NCBI GenBank assembly: GCA_902776275.1
Contig: CACYPI010000013.1
Span: 1 to 42,924, forward strand
Source: an uncultured Aeromonadales bacterium
GTDB taxonomy: Bacteria; Pseudomonadota; Gammaproteobacteria; Enterobacterales; Succinivibrionaceae
Direction of reading: 5' to 3'
Length of the DNA: 42,924 nucleotides
Shown: in pieces, positions 1-9,159 of the stretch
How positions within the stretch are numbered: the first letter of the stretch is position 1
Layout of the letters: every line of letters begins with the position of its first letter
Translations under genes and position numbers: made by a program
Notes under the pieces: generated by a model
What the model was told of the DNA's origin: nothing
The model's database searches: none
What the model saw: the letters and a program-made list of their open reading frames with translations, nothing else

Positions 1-54
1 TATCATCAGACAATACATTGAAAACCAGAATACCCCCGATTAGGCGCCTTATAT

Positions 55-78
55 CCCCGGGCTGAAGCCCGGGGTTTT
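55..78 (+). terminator. Rho-independent terminator of an upstream gene
   Basis: A perfect 9-bp stem (CCCCGGGCT / AGCCCGGGG) with a 2-base loop is followed by TTTT. It probably ends a rightward gene lying off the left edge. Nothing else recognisable lies in positions 1-185. Confidence 0.7.
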
Positions 79-185
79 ACGGCGCTTTTTTGATAAAGCT
101 TTCCAAAGATGACATCGCCTCGCTCTCTGGGAGTGCGCGTCCGGTGCAGGCTGAGGATCTCGACAAGTAGGGGCAAGAGCTTAAG

Positions 186-219
186 ACAGCGTGGGCGGCC
201 AAGCGGCCGCCCACGCTGT
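186..219 (-). terminator. Perfect 15-bp hairpin after the GGDEF gene
   Basis: Positions 186-200 pair perfectly with 205-219 around an AAGC loop, 18 bases past the stop codon of the leftward GGDEF gene. There is no long U-tract on the leftward transcript, so this is a likely 3'-end or stabilising hairpin rather than a textbook terminator. Confidence 0.55.
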
Positions 220-236
220 TCATGGCGCCTGCATTT

Positions 237-2630
237 TCAGCCAGGGGCCTGGTGATCGCCTGATGGCGGATCCCCGCGCTGTGGCTCGCCGCTCTTGCGC
301 GATCTCGGATCCCTGCCTTTTTCAAAGCGCACGCTGTCGTTTATCACCTGTGAGAGGCTTATGCAGACTCCGTTGCCGCCCGCCTGCTTGACCTTGTAGA
401 GCGACTCGTCGGCCTTCTTGAAGAGCGACTCGTAGTCGTCGCCGTCGGCGGGCCTCACCGCGACGCCTATGGAGGTGGTGACGCGCTCCATGCCCTGATC
501 TGAGAGGATCCCGCGGATCTTGACCTTGATCTTGGCCGCGGCGTGGAGGATCGCCTGGCGGTTCATGAGGTGCTGGGTGAAGACCACGAACTCGTCGCCG
601 CCGAACCTGCCGATGGTGTCCTCGGGGTTGAAGACGTTGCGCAGCACGTCAGCGGCGCGCTGCAGCGCAAGATCTCCCGCCTGGTGGCCCTTGGTGTCGT
701 TTATCTCCTTGAAGAGATCCATGTCCAGGATGAAGAACGCGTCAAGCTGCTTTGATGCGGCGCGCGTGGAGGAGAGCTTGCGCCCGACCTCGTAGGAGAT
801 CCCGCGCTTGTTCAAAAGCCCGGTGAGCATGTCCCTCACGGCCTCGAGCCTGTAGGAGTCGCGCGCGGCGCGCAGATCATGCGTCTCGTTGAGCAGCCGG
901 CGCAGCTCGTCGTTCTTGGCCTTGAGCACCTCGTTCTGGCGCTTCCGGATGCGGTTGGAGCGCCAGTTGAAGGCCGCGGCGCCGGCGATCGTGAGCACGA
1001 TGAGGATCGCGGCGATGGCCGAGATGGCGTGCCTGGTGATGAAGTACTTGATCGAGCTGTCTTCCTTCACGTAGGAAAGCTCGCGGTGGGAGAGATCGTC
1101 CTGGTTTATCTTGCGGATGGCGACGTCGAGCGTGTCGCGATACATCCGCGCGTCCTTGCCCGAGATGAAGAGGCGCAGCGGCACCTGGTAGTCGAGGTGG
1201 CTGGCACTCAGTGGCTCGGGGTAGTCGGTGAGCAGCGAGTACTCGCGGATGTAGGCGCGAGGCAGTAGCGCCGCGTCGGCCTCGCCGTCGCAGACGGCGC
1301 GCAGGCAGGCGCGCTCTGAGGAGTAGGTGCTGACCTTCCAAAGCGGGTTGGTCTTGATGATGTAGTCGGCAAGATCGTGGAAATAGCGCGGCACCATGAT
1401 CTTGGGCAGGCGCGGGAGATCGTGCCCGTTTACCGCCACCAAGGTGAAGTTCTCGTTGTAGACGGCGGCCGTGGCGTAGGTAGATGGCGGCAGCGCTGAG
1501 ATGTCCGAGAGCACGTTGAATGTGACGGTGGGGCGCCTCTTTGAGATGGACTGGATCTCGATGTAGCCGTCGGCGTTCTCAGGCACGAACTTGATGCCCG
1601 AGGCGATGCGCAGCGCGCTTAGGATGTCGATGAGGATCCCGCTGAACTTCCCGTCCTCGCATGTGAACGAGAAAGGCTCGCCCGAACGCGGAAGCAGCGC
1701 CGCAAGCGGCTGGGCCTTGCGGATGAAATTGTTCTGCTCCTCGCTGTAGTGGGTGGCGTTGAGCACGGCCTCGTCGATGTAGCGGGCGGCAAGCCAGGTC
1801 ACGAACTTGGGGTTGGCGCGCGAGATGTTGAACACGGCCGCGCTCATGGTGTCCGTGAGCATCTGGCGGTCCTTGCGCGCGATGAGCGAGGAGGGCACTG
1901 CGGTTATGGTGTCGATGCGCCTTGAGAAGAAGGGCACGACGTGGGTCCCGTCGTCGACTATGGCCCCGGCCTCCCCGCTGCGCATCGCGGCGATGAGCGA
2001 CTCGTAGTCTTCGTAGGGCACCAGCTCGAAGGCCCAGCCGTTGGAGTCGCGGTAGTGGGCAAGCTCGGCCCCGATGGTGGGGTCGGTCCTGAGATAGCCC
2101 ACCTTTAGCCTGGCAAGCGTCGATGCATCGTAGATGTTGATGTCCTGGCGCGAGGAGAGCGAGTAGAGGCCCACCATGTTGTAGCAGAGATTGCCCGTGG
2201 TCGCGGAGTACTCCTCGCGGTCGCGCTCTGAGGGGATGAGGGGGCCTAGCAGATCTATCTGGCCGTCCTTGAGCATCTGGAGCCCGTCCTCGCGGCTTAC
2301 CGGCACGAAGTTGTAGCTCCAGCCGGTGGTCCTTGAGATCTCGGTTAAGAACTCGCGCATGTAGCCCTCAAGCGGGTGGCGCTGCTTGGCGTCCACGGTC
2401 CCGGCGGTGCTGATCACTCCTATGTTGACCTTCTGGGCGCGCAGGAGGTTCTCCTTCATCGACGCGTTCCAGTTGAGATCGGTCATGAAGGATTCGGTCT
2501 TGGGCGCGTCAGATGCGGCGGGGGCTTGCTGGGCGTCTCCAAGCGGGGCGGCCTTGGGGGCGGCAAGGCACAGCAGCAGCGCGGCCAGAGCCGCGCCGGT
2601 GGCCTTGGCCGCCTTGCCGATCGCTACCAT
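237..2630 (-). CDS. Membrane GGDEF protein with two periplasmic solute-binding domains (diguanylate cyclase candidate)
   Basis: Predicted sensor that makes cyclic di-GMP from two GTP. From the N-terminus: a signal peptide or anchor (residues about 5-28), two tandem SBP_bac_3-like periplasmic modules (about 60-290 and 300-510), one membrane helix (about 528-553), a short charged coiled stretch, and a GGDEF domain whose catalytic motif RFGGDEF lies near residues 675-681. The start ATG at 2630 is chosen for its GAGGAA ribosome binding site 9 bases upstream; the frame stays open further upstream. The inhibitory I-site position reads NPED instead of RxxD, so product feedback inhibition is probably lost. 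The tandem binding-protein plan resembles BvgS-type sensors and suggests amino acids or similar small ligands. The gene stands alone and diverges from the thiamin operon. No EAL domain is present. Confidence 0.88.
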   Translation of the reverse strand: MVAIGKAAKATGAALAALLLCLAAPKAAPLGDAQQAPAASDAPKTESFMTDLNWNASMKENLLRAQKVNIGVISTAGTVDAKQRHPLEGYMREFLTEISRTTGWSYNFVPVSREDGLQMLKDGQIDLLGPLIPSERDREEYSATTGNLCYNMVGLYSLSSRQDINIYDASTLARLKVGYLRTDPTIGAELAHYRDSNGWAFELVPYEDYESLIAAMRSGEAGAIVDDGTHVVPFFSRRIDTITAVPSSLIARKDRQMLTDTMSAAVFNISRANPKFVTWLAARYIDEAVLNATHYSEEQNNFIRKAQPLAALLPRSGEPFSFTCEDGKFSGILIDILSALRIASGIKFVPENADGYIEIQSISKRRPTVTFNVLSDISALPPSTYATAAVYNENFTLVAVNGHDLPRLPKIMVPRYFHDLADYIIKTNPLWKVSTYSSERACLRAVCDGEADAALLPRAYIREYSLLTDYPEPLSASHLDYQVPLRLFISGKDARMYRDTLDVAIRKINQDDLSHRELSYVKEDSSIKYFITRHAISAIAAILIVLTIAGAAAFNWRSNRIRKRQNEVLKAKNDELRRLLNETHDLRAARDSYRLEAVRDMLTGLLNKRGISYEVGRKLSSTRAASKQLDAFFILDMDLFKEINDTKGHQAGDLALQRAADVLRNVFNPEDTIGRFGGDEFVVFTQHLMNRQAILHAAAKIKVKIRGILSDQGMERVTTSIGVAVRPADGDDYESLFKKADESLYKVKQAGGNGVCISLSQVINDSVRFEKGRDPRSRKSGEPQRGDPPSGDHQAPG

Positions 2631-2837
2631 GATGCAGTGTTCCTCTCTCGCTCCCGCCCTGGCCGTCCAGTCGGCCTTATTTTTTAAATTGCATGCGGGC
2701 CGTTTAGCCAAGCATAAGGGCGAAGGTGCCGCGCTGGAAATGCATTTTTTTGACTTTTTGAAGCAGGGCTGGTTTTGATGCGGCCAAAGGTGCCGCAAGC
2801 GCTTGAAATCGTCCCCATGCAGGCGCAATAATTAACC
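2631..2837. promoter_or_regulatory. Divergent intergenic region with a thiC promoter candidate
   Basis: The space between the GGDEF gene and the thiC leader holds AT-rich patches (around 2678-2690 and 2740-2760). A rightward promoter candidate has TTGAAA at 2803-2808 and AATAAT at 2827-2832 with an 18-base spacer, placing the transcript start just before the TPP riboswitch. No clear leftward promoter for the GGDEF gene was identified. Confidence 0.4.
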
Positions 2838-2927
2838 TGCTTGTCGGAGTGCCGCAAGGCTGAGACTGCAATTTGGCAGAATCCGCATTGACCTGATCAG
2901 GACAATCCCTGCGAAGGCAACAAGGTT
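2838..2927 (+). ncRNA. TPP riboswitch (THI element) of the thiamin operon
   Basis: The leader contains the conserved THI-box parts in order: a closing P1 helix (CTTGT at 2840-2844 with ACAAG at 2920-2924), the GGAGTGCC strand, the invariant GGCTGAGA core at 2868-2875, then GACCTGATCAGGA and the CGAAGG segment. It sits about 70 bases upstream of the thiC start, where such switches normally lie. By analogy with family members, thiamin pyrophosphate binding should shut off expression of the operon. There is no U-rich terminator before thiC, so control by ribosome-site access (GAGGAG just before thiC) is more likely than termination. Confidence 0.92.
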
Positions 2928-2998
2928 CCGGCATGCCCGCGCGCAAGCGCCAGATGGAATAGCGTCGAGCAATCCAAGCATCAAGAGGAGCATCCGGA

Positions 2999-4573
2999 AT
3001 GTCATCAGAGGAAAACACCGCCCGCAACGGGCAGGCATCAGGCCGCAAGCCCTATTCACCCGACATCCGCAAAGTGCGGATCCCCACATCGCGCCCGGGC
3101 ATCAGCGTGCCCTTCAAGGAATTGCGCCTGTCAAACGGCGAGCGCATCCTGGTGCAGGACACGAGCGGCCCTGGCACAGAAGGCCCCCTGCCGCGCCAGA
3201 GGGAGTCCTGGGGCAGCTCCAAGGGCGGCAAGGCCTTGAAGACCCAGCTTGAGTATGCCCGCGAGGGCCATGTGACCGCGGAGATGGAATACGCCGCGGT
3301 GCGCGAGTCCATGCAGTGCGGCGAAGGCATGGCCTTCACGCCTGAAAAGGTCATGGAGGAGATAGCCGCAGGCCGCGCCGCGCTGCCTGCAAACGCCAGC
3401 CACCCAGAATCCGAGCCCATGCTCATCGGCAGCGCCTTTAGCGTCAAGGTCAACGCCAACATCGGCGCCTCCTCGCTCTCCTCGGGGCCTGAGGAGGAGA
3501 TCAGGAAGCTTGAGCTCTCGCTGCGCCACGGCGCCGACACCGTGATGGACCTCTCCACAGGCATACCCGATCTCGGGGGGCTGCGCAACGCGATGCTGCG
3601 CCGCTCGCCGGTGCCGATGGGCACCGTGCCAGTATACGAGGCGCTCGACCGCGCCAACGGCCGCGCCGAGGATCTCACCTGGGAGCTCTTCAAGAAGACC
3701 ATCGAGGATCAGGCCTCCCAGGGCGTCGACTACTTCACCATCCACGCAGGCCTCACCGCAGACCTCCTGCCGCATGCCGCCTCGCGCGTGCTCGGCATCG
3801 TCTCAAGAGGCGGCTCGCTCATGGCCGCGGCCATGATGAAGCATGACAGCGAGAACATGGCCTGGGAGCACTTCGATGAGATCCTGCAGATCTGCCATGA
3901 CTACGACATCGCGCTGTCGCTAGGCGACGGGCTCAGGCCCGGCTGCATCGCCGACGCCTGCGACAAGGCCCAGTACGGCGAGCTTGAGAACATCGGCAAG
4001 CTCATCGCGCGCTGCCGCGACGCCGGCGTGCAGGCCTTCGTCGAAGGCCCCGGCCACGTGCCGATGGACCGCATCGAGGAGAACCAGCGCCTCGAGGAGA
4101 AGTGGTGCCACGGCGCCCCGTTCTACACGCTAGGACCCCTGGTCTCGGACATCGCCCCGGGCTTTGACCACGTGACCTCCGCCATAGGCGGCGCGCGCAT
4201 CGCCGAGTGCGGCACCTCGATGCTCTGCTACGTGACCCCGGCCGAGCACCTGGCGCTGCCTGAGGAGGACGACGTCAAGCAGGGCCTCCTGGTCTTCAAG
4301 CTGGCCGCCCACGCGGCGGACCTCGCCCGCCACCTGCCGGGCGCGCAAAAGCGCGACGATGCGATGGCCCGCGCCCGTGCCGAGTTCCGCTGGTTCGACC
4401 AGTTCACGCTCTCGCTCGATCCCATGCACGCCTACGAGGTCTGGTCCTCGAAGATGCCTGAGGATTGCGGACACACCCCGGCCTTCTGTTCGATGTGCGG
4501 CCCGCGCTTCTGCCCCATAAGGCTCAACCGCGCGCTCGTGAAGCGCTACGGGCCGCAGGGCGGGGCGTCCTGA
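2999..4573 (+). CDS. thiC: Phosphomethylpyrimidine synthase ThiC
   Basis: Radical SAM enzyme that rearranges aminoimidazole ribotide (AIR) into 4-amino-5-hydroxymethyl-2-methylpyrimidine phosphate, the pyrimidine half of thiamin. At 524 residues it is shorter than the E. coli enzyme (about 630). The conserved barrel is intact, and the C-terminal iron-sulfur motif Cys-x2-Cys-x4-Cys (CSMCGPRFC, about residues 497-505) is present. Core motifs such as GADTVMDLSTG and EGPGHVPMDRI are clear. The start ATG at 2999 follows GAGGAG about 9 bases upstream. It is the first gene of the operon and lies directly behind a TPP riboswitch, so thiamin pyrophosphate should repress it. Confidence 0.97.
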   Translation: MSSEENTARNGQASGRKPYSPDIRKVRIPTSRPGISVPFKELRLSNGERILVQDTSGPGTEGPLPRQRESWGSSKGGKALKTQLEYAREGHVTAEMEYAAVRESMQCGEGMAFTPEKVMEEIAAGRAALPANASHPESEPMLIGSAFSVKVNANIGASSLSSGPEEEIRKLELSLRHGADTVMDLSTGIPDLGGLRNAMLRRSPVPMGTVPVYEALDRANGRAEDLTWELFKKTIEDQASQGVDYFTIHAGLTADLLPHAASRVLGIVSRGGSLMAAAMMKHDSENMAWEHFDEILQICHDYDIALSLGDGLRPGCIADACDKAQYGELENIGKLIARCRDAGVQAFVEGPGHVPMDRIEENQRLEEKWCHGAPFYTLGPLVSDIAPGFDHVTSAIGGARIAECGTSMLCYVTPAEHLALPEEDDVKQGLLVFKLAAHAADLARHLPGAQKRDDAMARARAEFRWFDQFTLSLDPMHAYEVWSSKMPEDCGHTPAFCSMCGPRFCPIRLNRALVKRYGPQGGAS

Positions 4574-4623
4574 GGCAGGGGTTCATTCAAGGCTTTAGCA
4601 AGGCAAAGCGCCAGGAGGCTGGC

Positions 4624-6213
4624 ATGGCAGAGAAGTCATTCACATTCAAAAGCGACGGGCTTGTGACCCAACAGGAGCTCGACGCGCTTGCAGATCCAAT
4701 AGCGCACCGCCCGACAGTGCTCGTCATAGCCGCCAGCGATTCAGGCGGCGGCGCCGGGGTGACCGCCGACTGCATCACCATCCATGACTGCGGGGGCTGG
4801 CCGCTGCCGGCGCTGACCGCGGCCACCGCGCAGTCGCTGCGCCGCGTCGCCGCCGTCGAGGCCATCGGCAGCGACGCCTTCAGCGAGTCGCTTGCGCTCG
4901 CCTCAAGCGACTGGCCTGCGCCCAAGGCGGTCAAGGTCGGCTTCATAAGCTCAGATGAGATCCTGAAGATCACGCTTGCAGCCCTCGAAGGACCGCTCTC
5001 AGGCGCCGCCGTGGTCTGGGATCCGGTGCTCACCGCGACCTCCGGGCGCATGAGCAGCGCCGACATCAAGGCGCAGCTTCCGAGGATCCTCAAGGTCTCC
5101 GCGGTCTTCACGCCAAACCTCGACGAGGCGCTCGAGCTTGCAGGCTGGGATTCAGCCCGCTACGGCATCGAGGGCCCGCAGGAACTGGGGCGGGAGTTCC
5201 TCTCGATGGGCGCCAAGGCCGTGATCATCAAGGGCGGGCACGATCTCAACGCGCCGCGCGCCGTGGACACCTTCGTGTCCGAGGATCTGTGCTTCTCGAT
5301 GGAGCTGCCAAAGCTCAAGGGCCGCGGTGCCCACGGCGGCGGCTGCGCGCTCTCGTCCGCGCTCGCGGCCTTCCTCGCGCAGGGATATGCGCCGCAGGAC
5401 GCGGCGGTGCTCGCCAAGGCCTATGTCTACGAGGGGATCATGCATCCTGACTTCATGGCAGAGGGCGGCCGCCCGCCCGTGGGGCACCACGGCATGCCGG
5501 TCAGGCTCGAGTTTTTCCCCTCGGTGCAGGAGACCGGCTTTCCCCGCTTTGCAGGCCCCTTCCGCCGCTGCCCGCTTGCGCTGGGCGCCTACCCGGTGGT
5601 CGACAGCCCCGAGTGGCTGGCAAGGTGCGTGCGCGATGGCGCGAGGACCGTGCAGCTTAGGATCAAGGCAGGGGCGGAAGAGGCGATCCTGGAGAAGATC
5701 CGCCAGGCCGTGAAGATCTGCCGCGAGGGGCGCGCCAGGCTCTTCGTGGACGACTGGTACGAGCTTGCCATCAAGGCCGGAGCCTACGGCGTGCATTTGG
5801 GAATGGAGGATCTGCGCACGGCAGACCTCGAGCTCATCCGCCGCGCCGGCCTCAGGCTCGGCGTCTCGACCCACGGGGTCTATGAGCTCGTGAAGGCGAT
5901 GCAGCTCAATCCCTCCTACATCGCGCTGGGGCACATCTTCCCGACCAACACCAAGAGCATGCCCTCCAAGCCGCAGGGAGTGGTGAAGCTGCGCCGCCAG
6001 ATAGCCGCGGTGGGCAACAACTTCCCGCTCACCTGCATCGGCGGCATCAATGAATCAAACGCCGGCGCCGTCATCGGCACCGGGATCCGGTCGGTCGCCT
6101 TGGTGACCGCCATAACCAGAAGCCCCGATCCCGACGGCGCGCTCAAGCGCTGGATAGCGAGGATCGGGAACGGCGGGGAAGAAATCCCCAGGGAGGAGCG
6201 GCATGCGCTATGA
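4624..6213 (+). CDS. thiDE: Bifunctional HMP/HMP-P kinase - thiamin phosphate synthase (ThiD-ThiE fusion)
   Basis: One 529-residue chain joins two steps of thiamin synthesis. The N-terminal ThiD part (about 30-300) phosphorylates the pyrimidine. It has the SDSGGGAG substrate loop, and its GGGCALSSA segment carries the catalytic Cys of the ribokinase-like fold. The C-terminal ThiE part (about 335-520) condenses pyrimidine diphosphate with thiazole phosphate. It shows QLRIK, VDDWYELAI, GVHLG, GHIFPTNTK and a GGI phosphate-binding loop. The start ATG at 4624 has AGGAGG 8 bases upstream. The final bases overlap thiF by 11 nucleotides, suggesting translational coupling. In E. coli the two enzymes are separate, with thiD outside the thiC operon. 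Confidence 0.95.
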   Translation: MAEKSFTFKSDGLVTQQELDALADPIAHRPTVLVIAASDSGGGAGVTADCITIHDCGGWPLPALTAATAQSLRRVAAVEAIGSDAFSESLALASSDWPAPKAVKVGFISSDEILKITLAALEGPLSGAAVVWDPVLTATSGRMSSADIKAQLPRILKVSAVFTPNLDEALELAGWDSARYGIEGPQELGREFLSMGAKAVIIKGGHDLNAPRAVDTFVSEDLCFSMELPKLKGRGAHGGGCALSSALAAFLAQGYAPQDAAVLAKAYVYEGIMHPDFMAEGGRPPVGHHGMPVRLEFFPSVQETGFPRFAGPFRRCPLALGAYPVVDSPEWLARCVRDGARTVQLRIKAGAEEAILEKIRQAVKICREGRARLFVDDWYELAIKAGAYGVHLGMEDLRTADLELIRRAGLRLGVSTHGVYELVKAMQLNPSYIALGHIFPTNTKSMPSKPQGVVKLRRQIAAVGNNFPLTCIGGINESNAGAVIGTGIRSVALVTAITRSPDPDGALKRWIARIGNGGEEIPREERHAL

Positions 6214-6940
6214 GCGCCCGAGGCTGCTTGATGGCTACGACAAGCTCGACGGCATCCTCGCACACAAGAGTGTTGCCATATTGGGGGCAGGCGGGCTCGG
6301 GGGGCTTTGCGCCTACCTGCTTGCAGGTGCGGGGCTAAAAAGCCTCACGGTCGCCGACGACGACACGGTGGAGGACTCAAACCTCCACCGCCAGGTGATG
6401 TTTTGCGCCGATGACATCGGCAAGATCAAGTCCTTGTGCCTGAAGCGCGAGATAGGGAAGCTCGATCCTGAGGTCCAAGTGCGCGCCTTCACCGATCGCG
6501 TGGACGAGGGGAACTTCGCGGACTTTGCAAAAGGGGCCGATCTAGTGATGGATCTTACGGACAACGTGCGGACGAGGCTGCTTGCAAGCCGCATGTGCCT
6601 TGAGCTCAAGAAGGACTTCGTGCACGCCTCGGTCGCCGCCGGCACGGGCATGTTCTGCGCCTTCCGCTTCTCCGATCCCGCCTTTGTCAGGGAGCACGGC
6701 TGCTATGAGTGCATGGCAGGCGCCCAGGCCAAGCCGGCCTTCCGCGGGATCACCGGCCCCTACGCCGAGACCATCTCGGCCGAGGCGGCGCAGCTTGCCA
6801 TGGAGTGCTTCATGGGCACAGCGCCCTGGGGCGAGCTCTTCGTGCACGACATGGAGCGCAGGACCATCAGGCGCTTCAAGCTAAAGCGCGATCCGGCCTG
6901 TCCCGAGTGCACCAGGTACCTGGACTCAATTAAGGAATGA
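6203..6940 (+). CDS. thiF: ThiS adenylyltransferase ThiF
   Basis: E1-like enzyme that activates the C-terminal Gly-Gly of ThiS with ATP before sulfur transfer. The nucleotide-binding glycine motif GAGGLGG lies near residue 30, followed by the conserved SNLHRQ segment. Two CxxC pairs (CYEC about 171-174 and CPEC about 233-236) form the structural zinc site. Its 245 residues are normal for the family. It overlaps the end of thiDE and is followed 4 bases later by thiS, the partner it acts on. Confidence 0.93.
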   Translation: MRYERPRLLDGYDKLDGILAHKSVAILGAGGLGGLCAYLLAGAGLKSLTVADDDTVEDSNLHRQVMFCADDIGKIKSLCLKREIGKLDPEVQVRAFTDRVDEGNFADFAKGADLVMDLTDNVRTRLLASRMCLELKKDFVHASVAAGTGMFCAFRFSDPAFVREHGCYECMAGAQAKPAFRGITGPYAETISAEAAQLAMECFMGTAPWGELFVHDMERRTIRRFKLKRDPACPECTRYLDSIKE

Positions 6941-6944
6941 TTTC

Positions 6945-7145
6945 ATGAAGATAGTTTTCAACGGCAAGGAGCGCCAAGTGCGCGAAGGCCAGACGCTAGA
7001 GGGACTCTGCGAGGAGCTTGGGATCAAGCCCGAGGGCGCGGCCGCTGCTTGCAGCGGCGAGGTCGTGCCCAAGGGGCAATGGAAGGATTTTGCGCTGAAG
7101 GACGGCATGGAAATCGACGTCTTCAGCCTGGTTGCAGGAGGCTGA
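6945..7145 (+). CDS. thiS: Sulfur carrier protein ThiS
   Basis: A 66-residue ubiquitin-fold protein ending in the required Gly-Gly (SLVAGG). After adenylation by ThiF and thiocarboxylate formation, it donates the sulfur of the thiazole ring to ThiG. TAAGGA lies about 8 bases before the ATG and overlaps the end of thiF. Its position between thiF and thiG supports the call. Confidence 0.94.
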   Translation: MKIVFNGKERQVREGQTLEGLCEELGIKPEGAAAACSGEVVPKGQWKDFALKDGMEIDVFSLVAGG

Positions 7146-7153
7146 TTAAAAAA

Positions 7154-7933
7154 ATGGAGAAATTGAAGCTTGGCGGGAAGGAATTTGACAACCGCCTCAT
7201 CATCGGAACCGGCAAGTACTCGTCGGGGCAGCAGCTGGCCGAAGCCTGCAAGGCCTCGGGGGCGCAGATTGCGACCATGGCGGTCAAGCGCGTCGACGCC
7301 GAGCGCCACAGCGACGAGATCGTAAAGCCGCTCAAGGAGATGGGCGTGGAGTTCATGCCCAACACCTCGGGGGCCAAGAACGCCAAGGAGGCGGTGTTCG
7401 CCGCGCGCCTTGCCCGCGAGGCCCTGGGCACCGACTGGATCAAGGTCGAGATCCACCCGGATGTGCGCTACCTGCTGCCCGATCCGGTCGAGACGCTCGA
7501 AGCCTGCGAGACCCTGGTCAAGGAGGGCTTCAAGGTCTTCCCGTACATCCAGGCCGATCCGGTGCTCGCGCGCAGGCTCGAGGAGATAGGCTGCGCCGCG
7601 GTGATGCCTCTGGGCGCCCCCATCGGGAGCGCACGCGGGCTCGAGACCATCGCGATGCTCAAGATCATCATCGCCCACGCCGGCGTGCCGGTGGTGGTCG
7701 ACGCCGGCATCGGCTCGCCGTCCGACGCCTGCAAGGCGCTGGAGCTGGGCGCCGACGCGGTCATGGTCAACACAGCCATCGCCGCCTCCGGCGATCCGGT
7801 GGGGATGGCCGGGGCCTTCAAGCTTGCACAGCAGGCAGGCCGCGAGGCCTTCGAGGCCGGGCTTGCCGGGCGCACTGAGACAGCGCGCCCGACCTCGCCG
7901 ATGGAGGCTTTCCTCAAGGAGGCGATGAAATGA
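7154..7933 (+). CDS. thiG: Thiazole synthase ThiG
   Basis: TIM-barrel enzyme that builds the thiazole phosphate ring from deoxyxylulose 5-phosphate, dehydroglycine and ThiS thiocarboxylate. The 259-residue product starts at ATG 7154, with AGGAGG at 7136-7141 overlapping the end of thiS. The frame is open upstream but runs through thiS out of phase, so the longer start is rejected. Signature segments are [10 protein letters not shown] near the start, [17 protein letters not shown], and the phosphate loop [11 protein letters not shown]. Its last bases overlap thiH by ATGA, consistent with ThiG and ThiH acting together. Confidence 0.96.
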   Translation: MEKLKLGGKEFDNRLIIGTGKYSSGQQLAEACKASGAQIATMAVKRVDAERHSDEIVKPLKEMGVEFMPNTSGAKNAKEAVFAARLAREALGTDWIKVEIHPDVRYLLPDPVETLEACETLVKEGFKVFPYIQADPVLARRLEEIGCAAVMPLGAPIGSARGLETIAMLKIIIAHAGVPVVVDAGIGSPSDACKALELGADAVMVNTAIAASGDPVGMAGAFKLAQQAGREAFEAGLAGRTETARPTSPMEAFLKEAMK

Positions 7934-9063
7934 GCTTCTTTGACGAGGTCTCAAGGATAGACGTCGACAAGTTCCGCGATCTTGTGGACAGCCGCACCGA
8001 CGCGGACGTCGAGCGCGCGCTCTCAAAGGACGGCCCCAAGGGCGTCGAGGACTTCGCGGCCCTCATCTCGGAGAACGCCAGGCGCCACTACCTGGACGTC
8101 ATGGCCAGGATGTCCGAGCAGATCACCCGCCGCCGCTTCGGCCACTGCGTGAACATGTACCTGCCGCTGTACCTCACGAACCTCTGCTCGAACAAGTGCG
8201 CCTACTGCGGCTTCTCGGTGCTCAACAAGTTCCCGCGCGTCGTGCTGACGATGGAGGAGATCAAGGAGGAGTGCGAGGCCATCGCCAAGATGGGCTACCA
8301 GAACATCCTCCTGGTCTCGGGCGAGAACGAGCGCCGCGGCGGCATGGACTACTTCCGCAAGGTCCTGCCCCTGGTCAAGCAGTACGCCGCCTACCTCCAG
8401 ATGGAGGTCCAGCCGCTGTCCGAGGAGGACTACGCCGAGCTCAAGACCCTGGGGCTTGACGCGGTCTCGGTCTACCAGGAGACCTACCACCCCGGGCGCT
8501 ACAAGGAAGTGCACCTAGGCGGCAGGAAGGCCGACATGCGCTGGCGCATGGAGACCCCCGATCGCCTGGGCCGCGCCGGCATCGACAAGGTCGGCGTGGG
8601 GGCGCTCCTGGGCCTCTACGACTGGCGCGTGGACCTGTGCTGCGTCGCGCTGCACCTCTTGTACATGCGCGAGCACTACTGGAGGACCCAGATGTCGGTG
8701 TCCTTCCCTAGGTTGCGCCCGGCCGCCGGCGGCTTCCAGCCGACGCTGCCGCTCTCCGACGCCAAGATGGTCCAGGTCATCTGCGCCTTCAGGATCTTCG
8801 ACAACGAGCTTGATCTCGCGATCTCGACCCGCGAGAGCGCCGAGTTCCGCGATCTCATCATCCCGCTTGGGATCACCGCGGTCTCGGCAGGCTCCTCGAC
8901 CGAGCCTGGCGGGTACGCCCACAAGGGCAAGTACCTCGAGCAGTGGACCGTCAATGACAGCCGCAGCGTGGACGAGGTCGTGGGCGCGCTCGAGCGCGGC
9001 GGCTTCGACGCTGTGTTCCACAACGCCTCCACCACCTACTTCAAGGAGGCCGGGGCGGTCTGA
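7930..9063 (+). CDS. thiH: 2-iminoacetate synthase ThiH
   Basis: Radical SAM lyase that cleaves tyrosine to give dehydroglycine for the thiazole ring plus p-cresol. The cluster motif Cys-x3-Cys-x2-Cys (CSNKCAYC) lies near residues 86-93. VYQETYHPG and SFPRLRP are typical of the family, and 377 residues is the usual length. It is the last gene of the operon and overlaps thiG. Use of ThiH instead of the oxygen-dependent ThiO fits an anaerobic or facultative organism. Confidence 0.96.
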   Translation: MSFFDEVSRIDVDKFRDLVDSRTDADVERALSKDGPKGVEDFAALISENARRHYLDVMARMSEQITRRRFGHCVNMYLPLYLTNLCSNKCAYCGFSVLNKFPRVVLTMEEIKEECEAIAKMGYQNILLVSGENERRGGMDYFRKVLPLVKQYAAYLQMEVQPLSEEDYAELKTLGLDAVSVYQETYHPGRYKEVHLGGRKADMRWRMETPDRLGRAGIDKVGVGALLGLYDWRVDLCCVALHLLYMREHYWRTQMSVSFPRLRPAAGGFQPTLPLSDAKMVQVICAFRIFDNELDLAISTRESAEFRDLIIPLGITAVSAGSSTEPGGYAHKGKYLEQWTVNDSRSVDEVVGALERGGFDAVFHNASTTYFKEAGAV

Positions 9064-9086
9064 GGCCGTTTTTGGCCCTTGACGCG

Positions 9087-9121
9087 AAGGGGCGCGCCTT
9101 GAGAATAGGCGCGCCCCTTTA
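9087..9121 (+). terminator. Terminator of the thiamin operon
   Basis: A perfect stem AAGGGGCGCGCC / GGCGCGCCCCTT (9087-9098 with 9108-9119) has a 9-base loop and ends in a T-run. It lies 23 bases after thiH and is nearly symmetric, so it may also end the leftward alpha-2-macroglobulin transcript. Confidence 0.88.
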
Positions 9122-9159
9122 TAATGCGCGGCGCTGCCGCGCCTCCTGCCTTCTGGCGC

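Noticed and set aside
877..1341. Long antisense frames inside the GGDEF gene and other GC-rich genes
   Set aside because: High GC content opens shadow frames; their products are Arg/His/Gly-rich and have no start signals or motifs.
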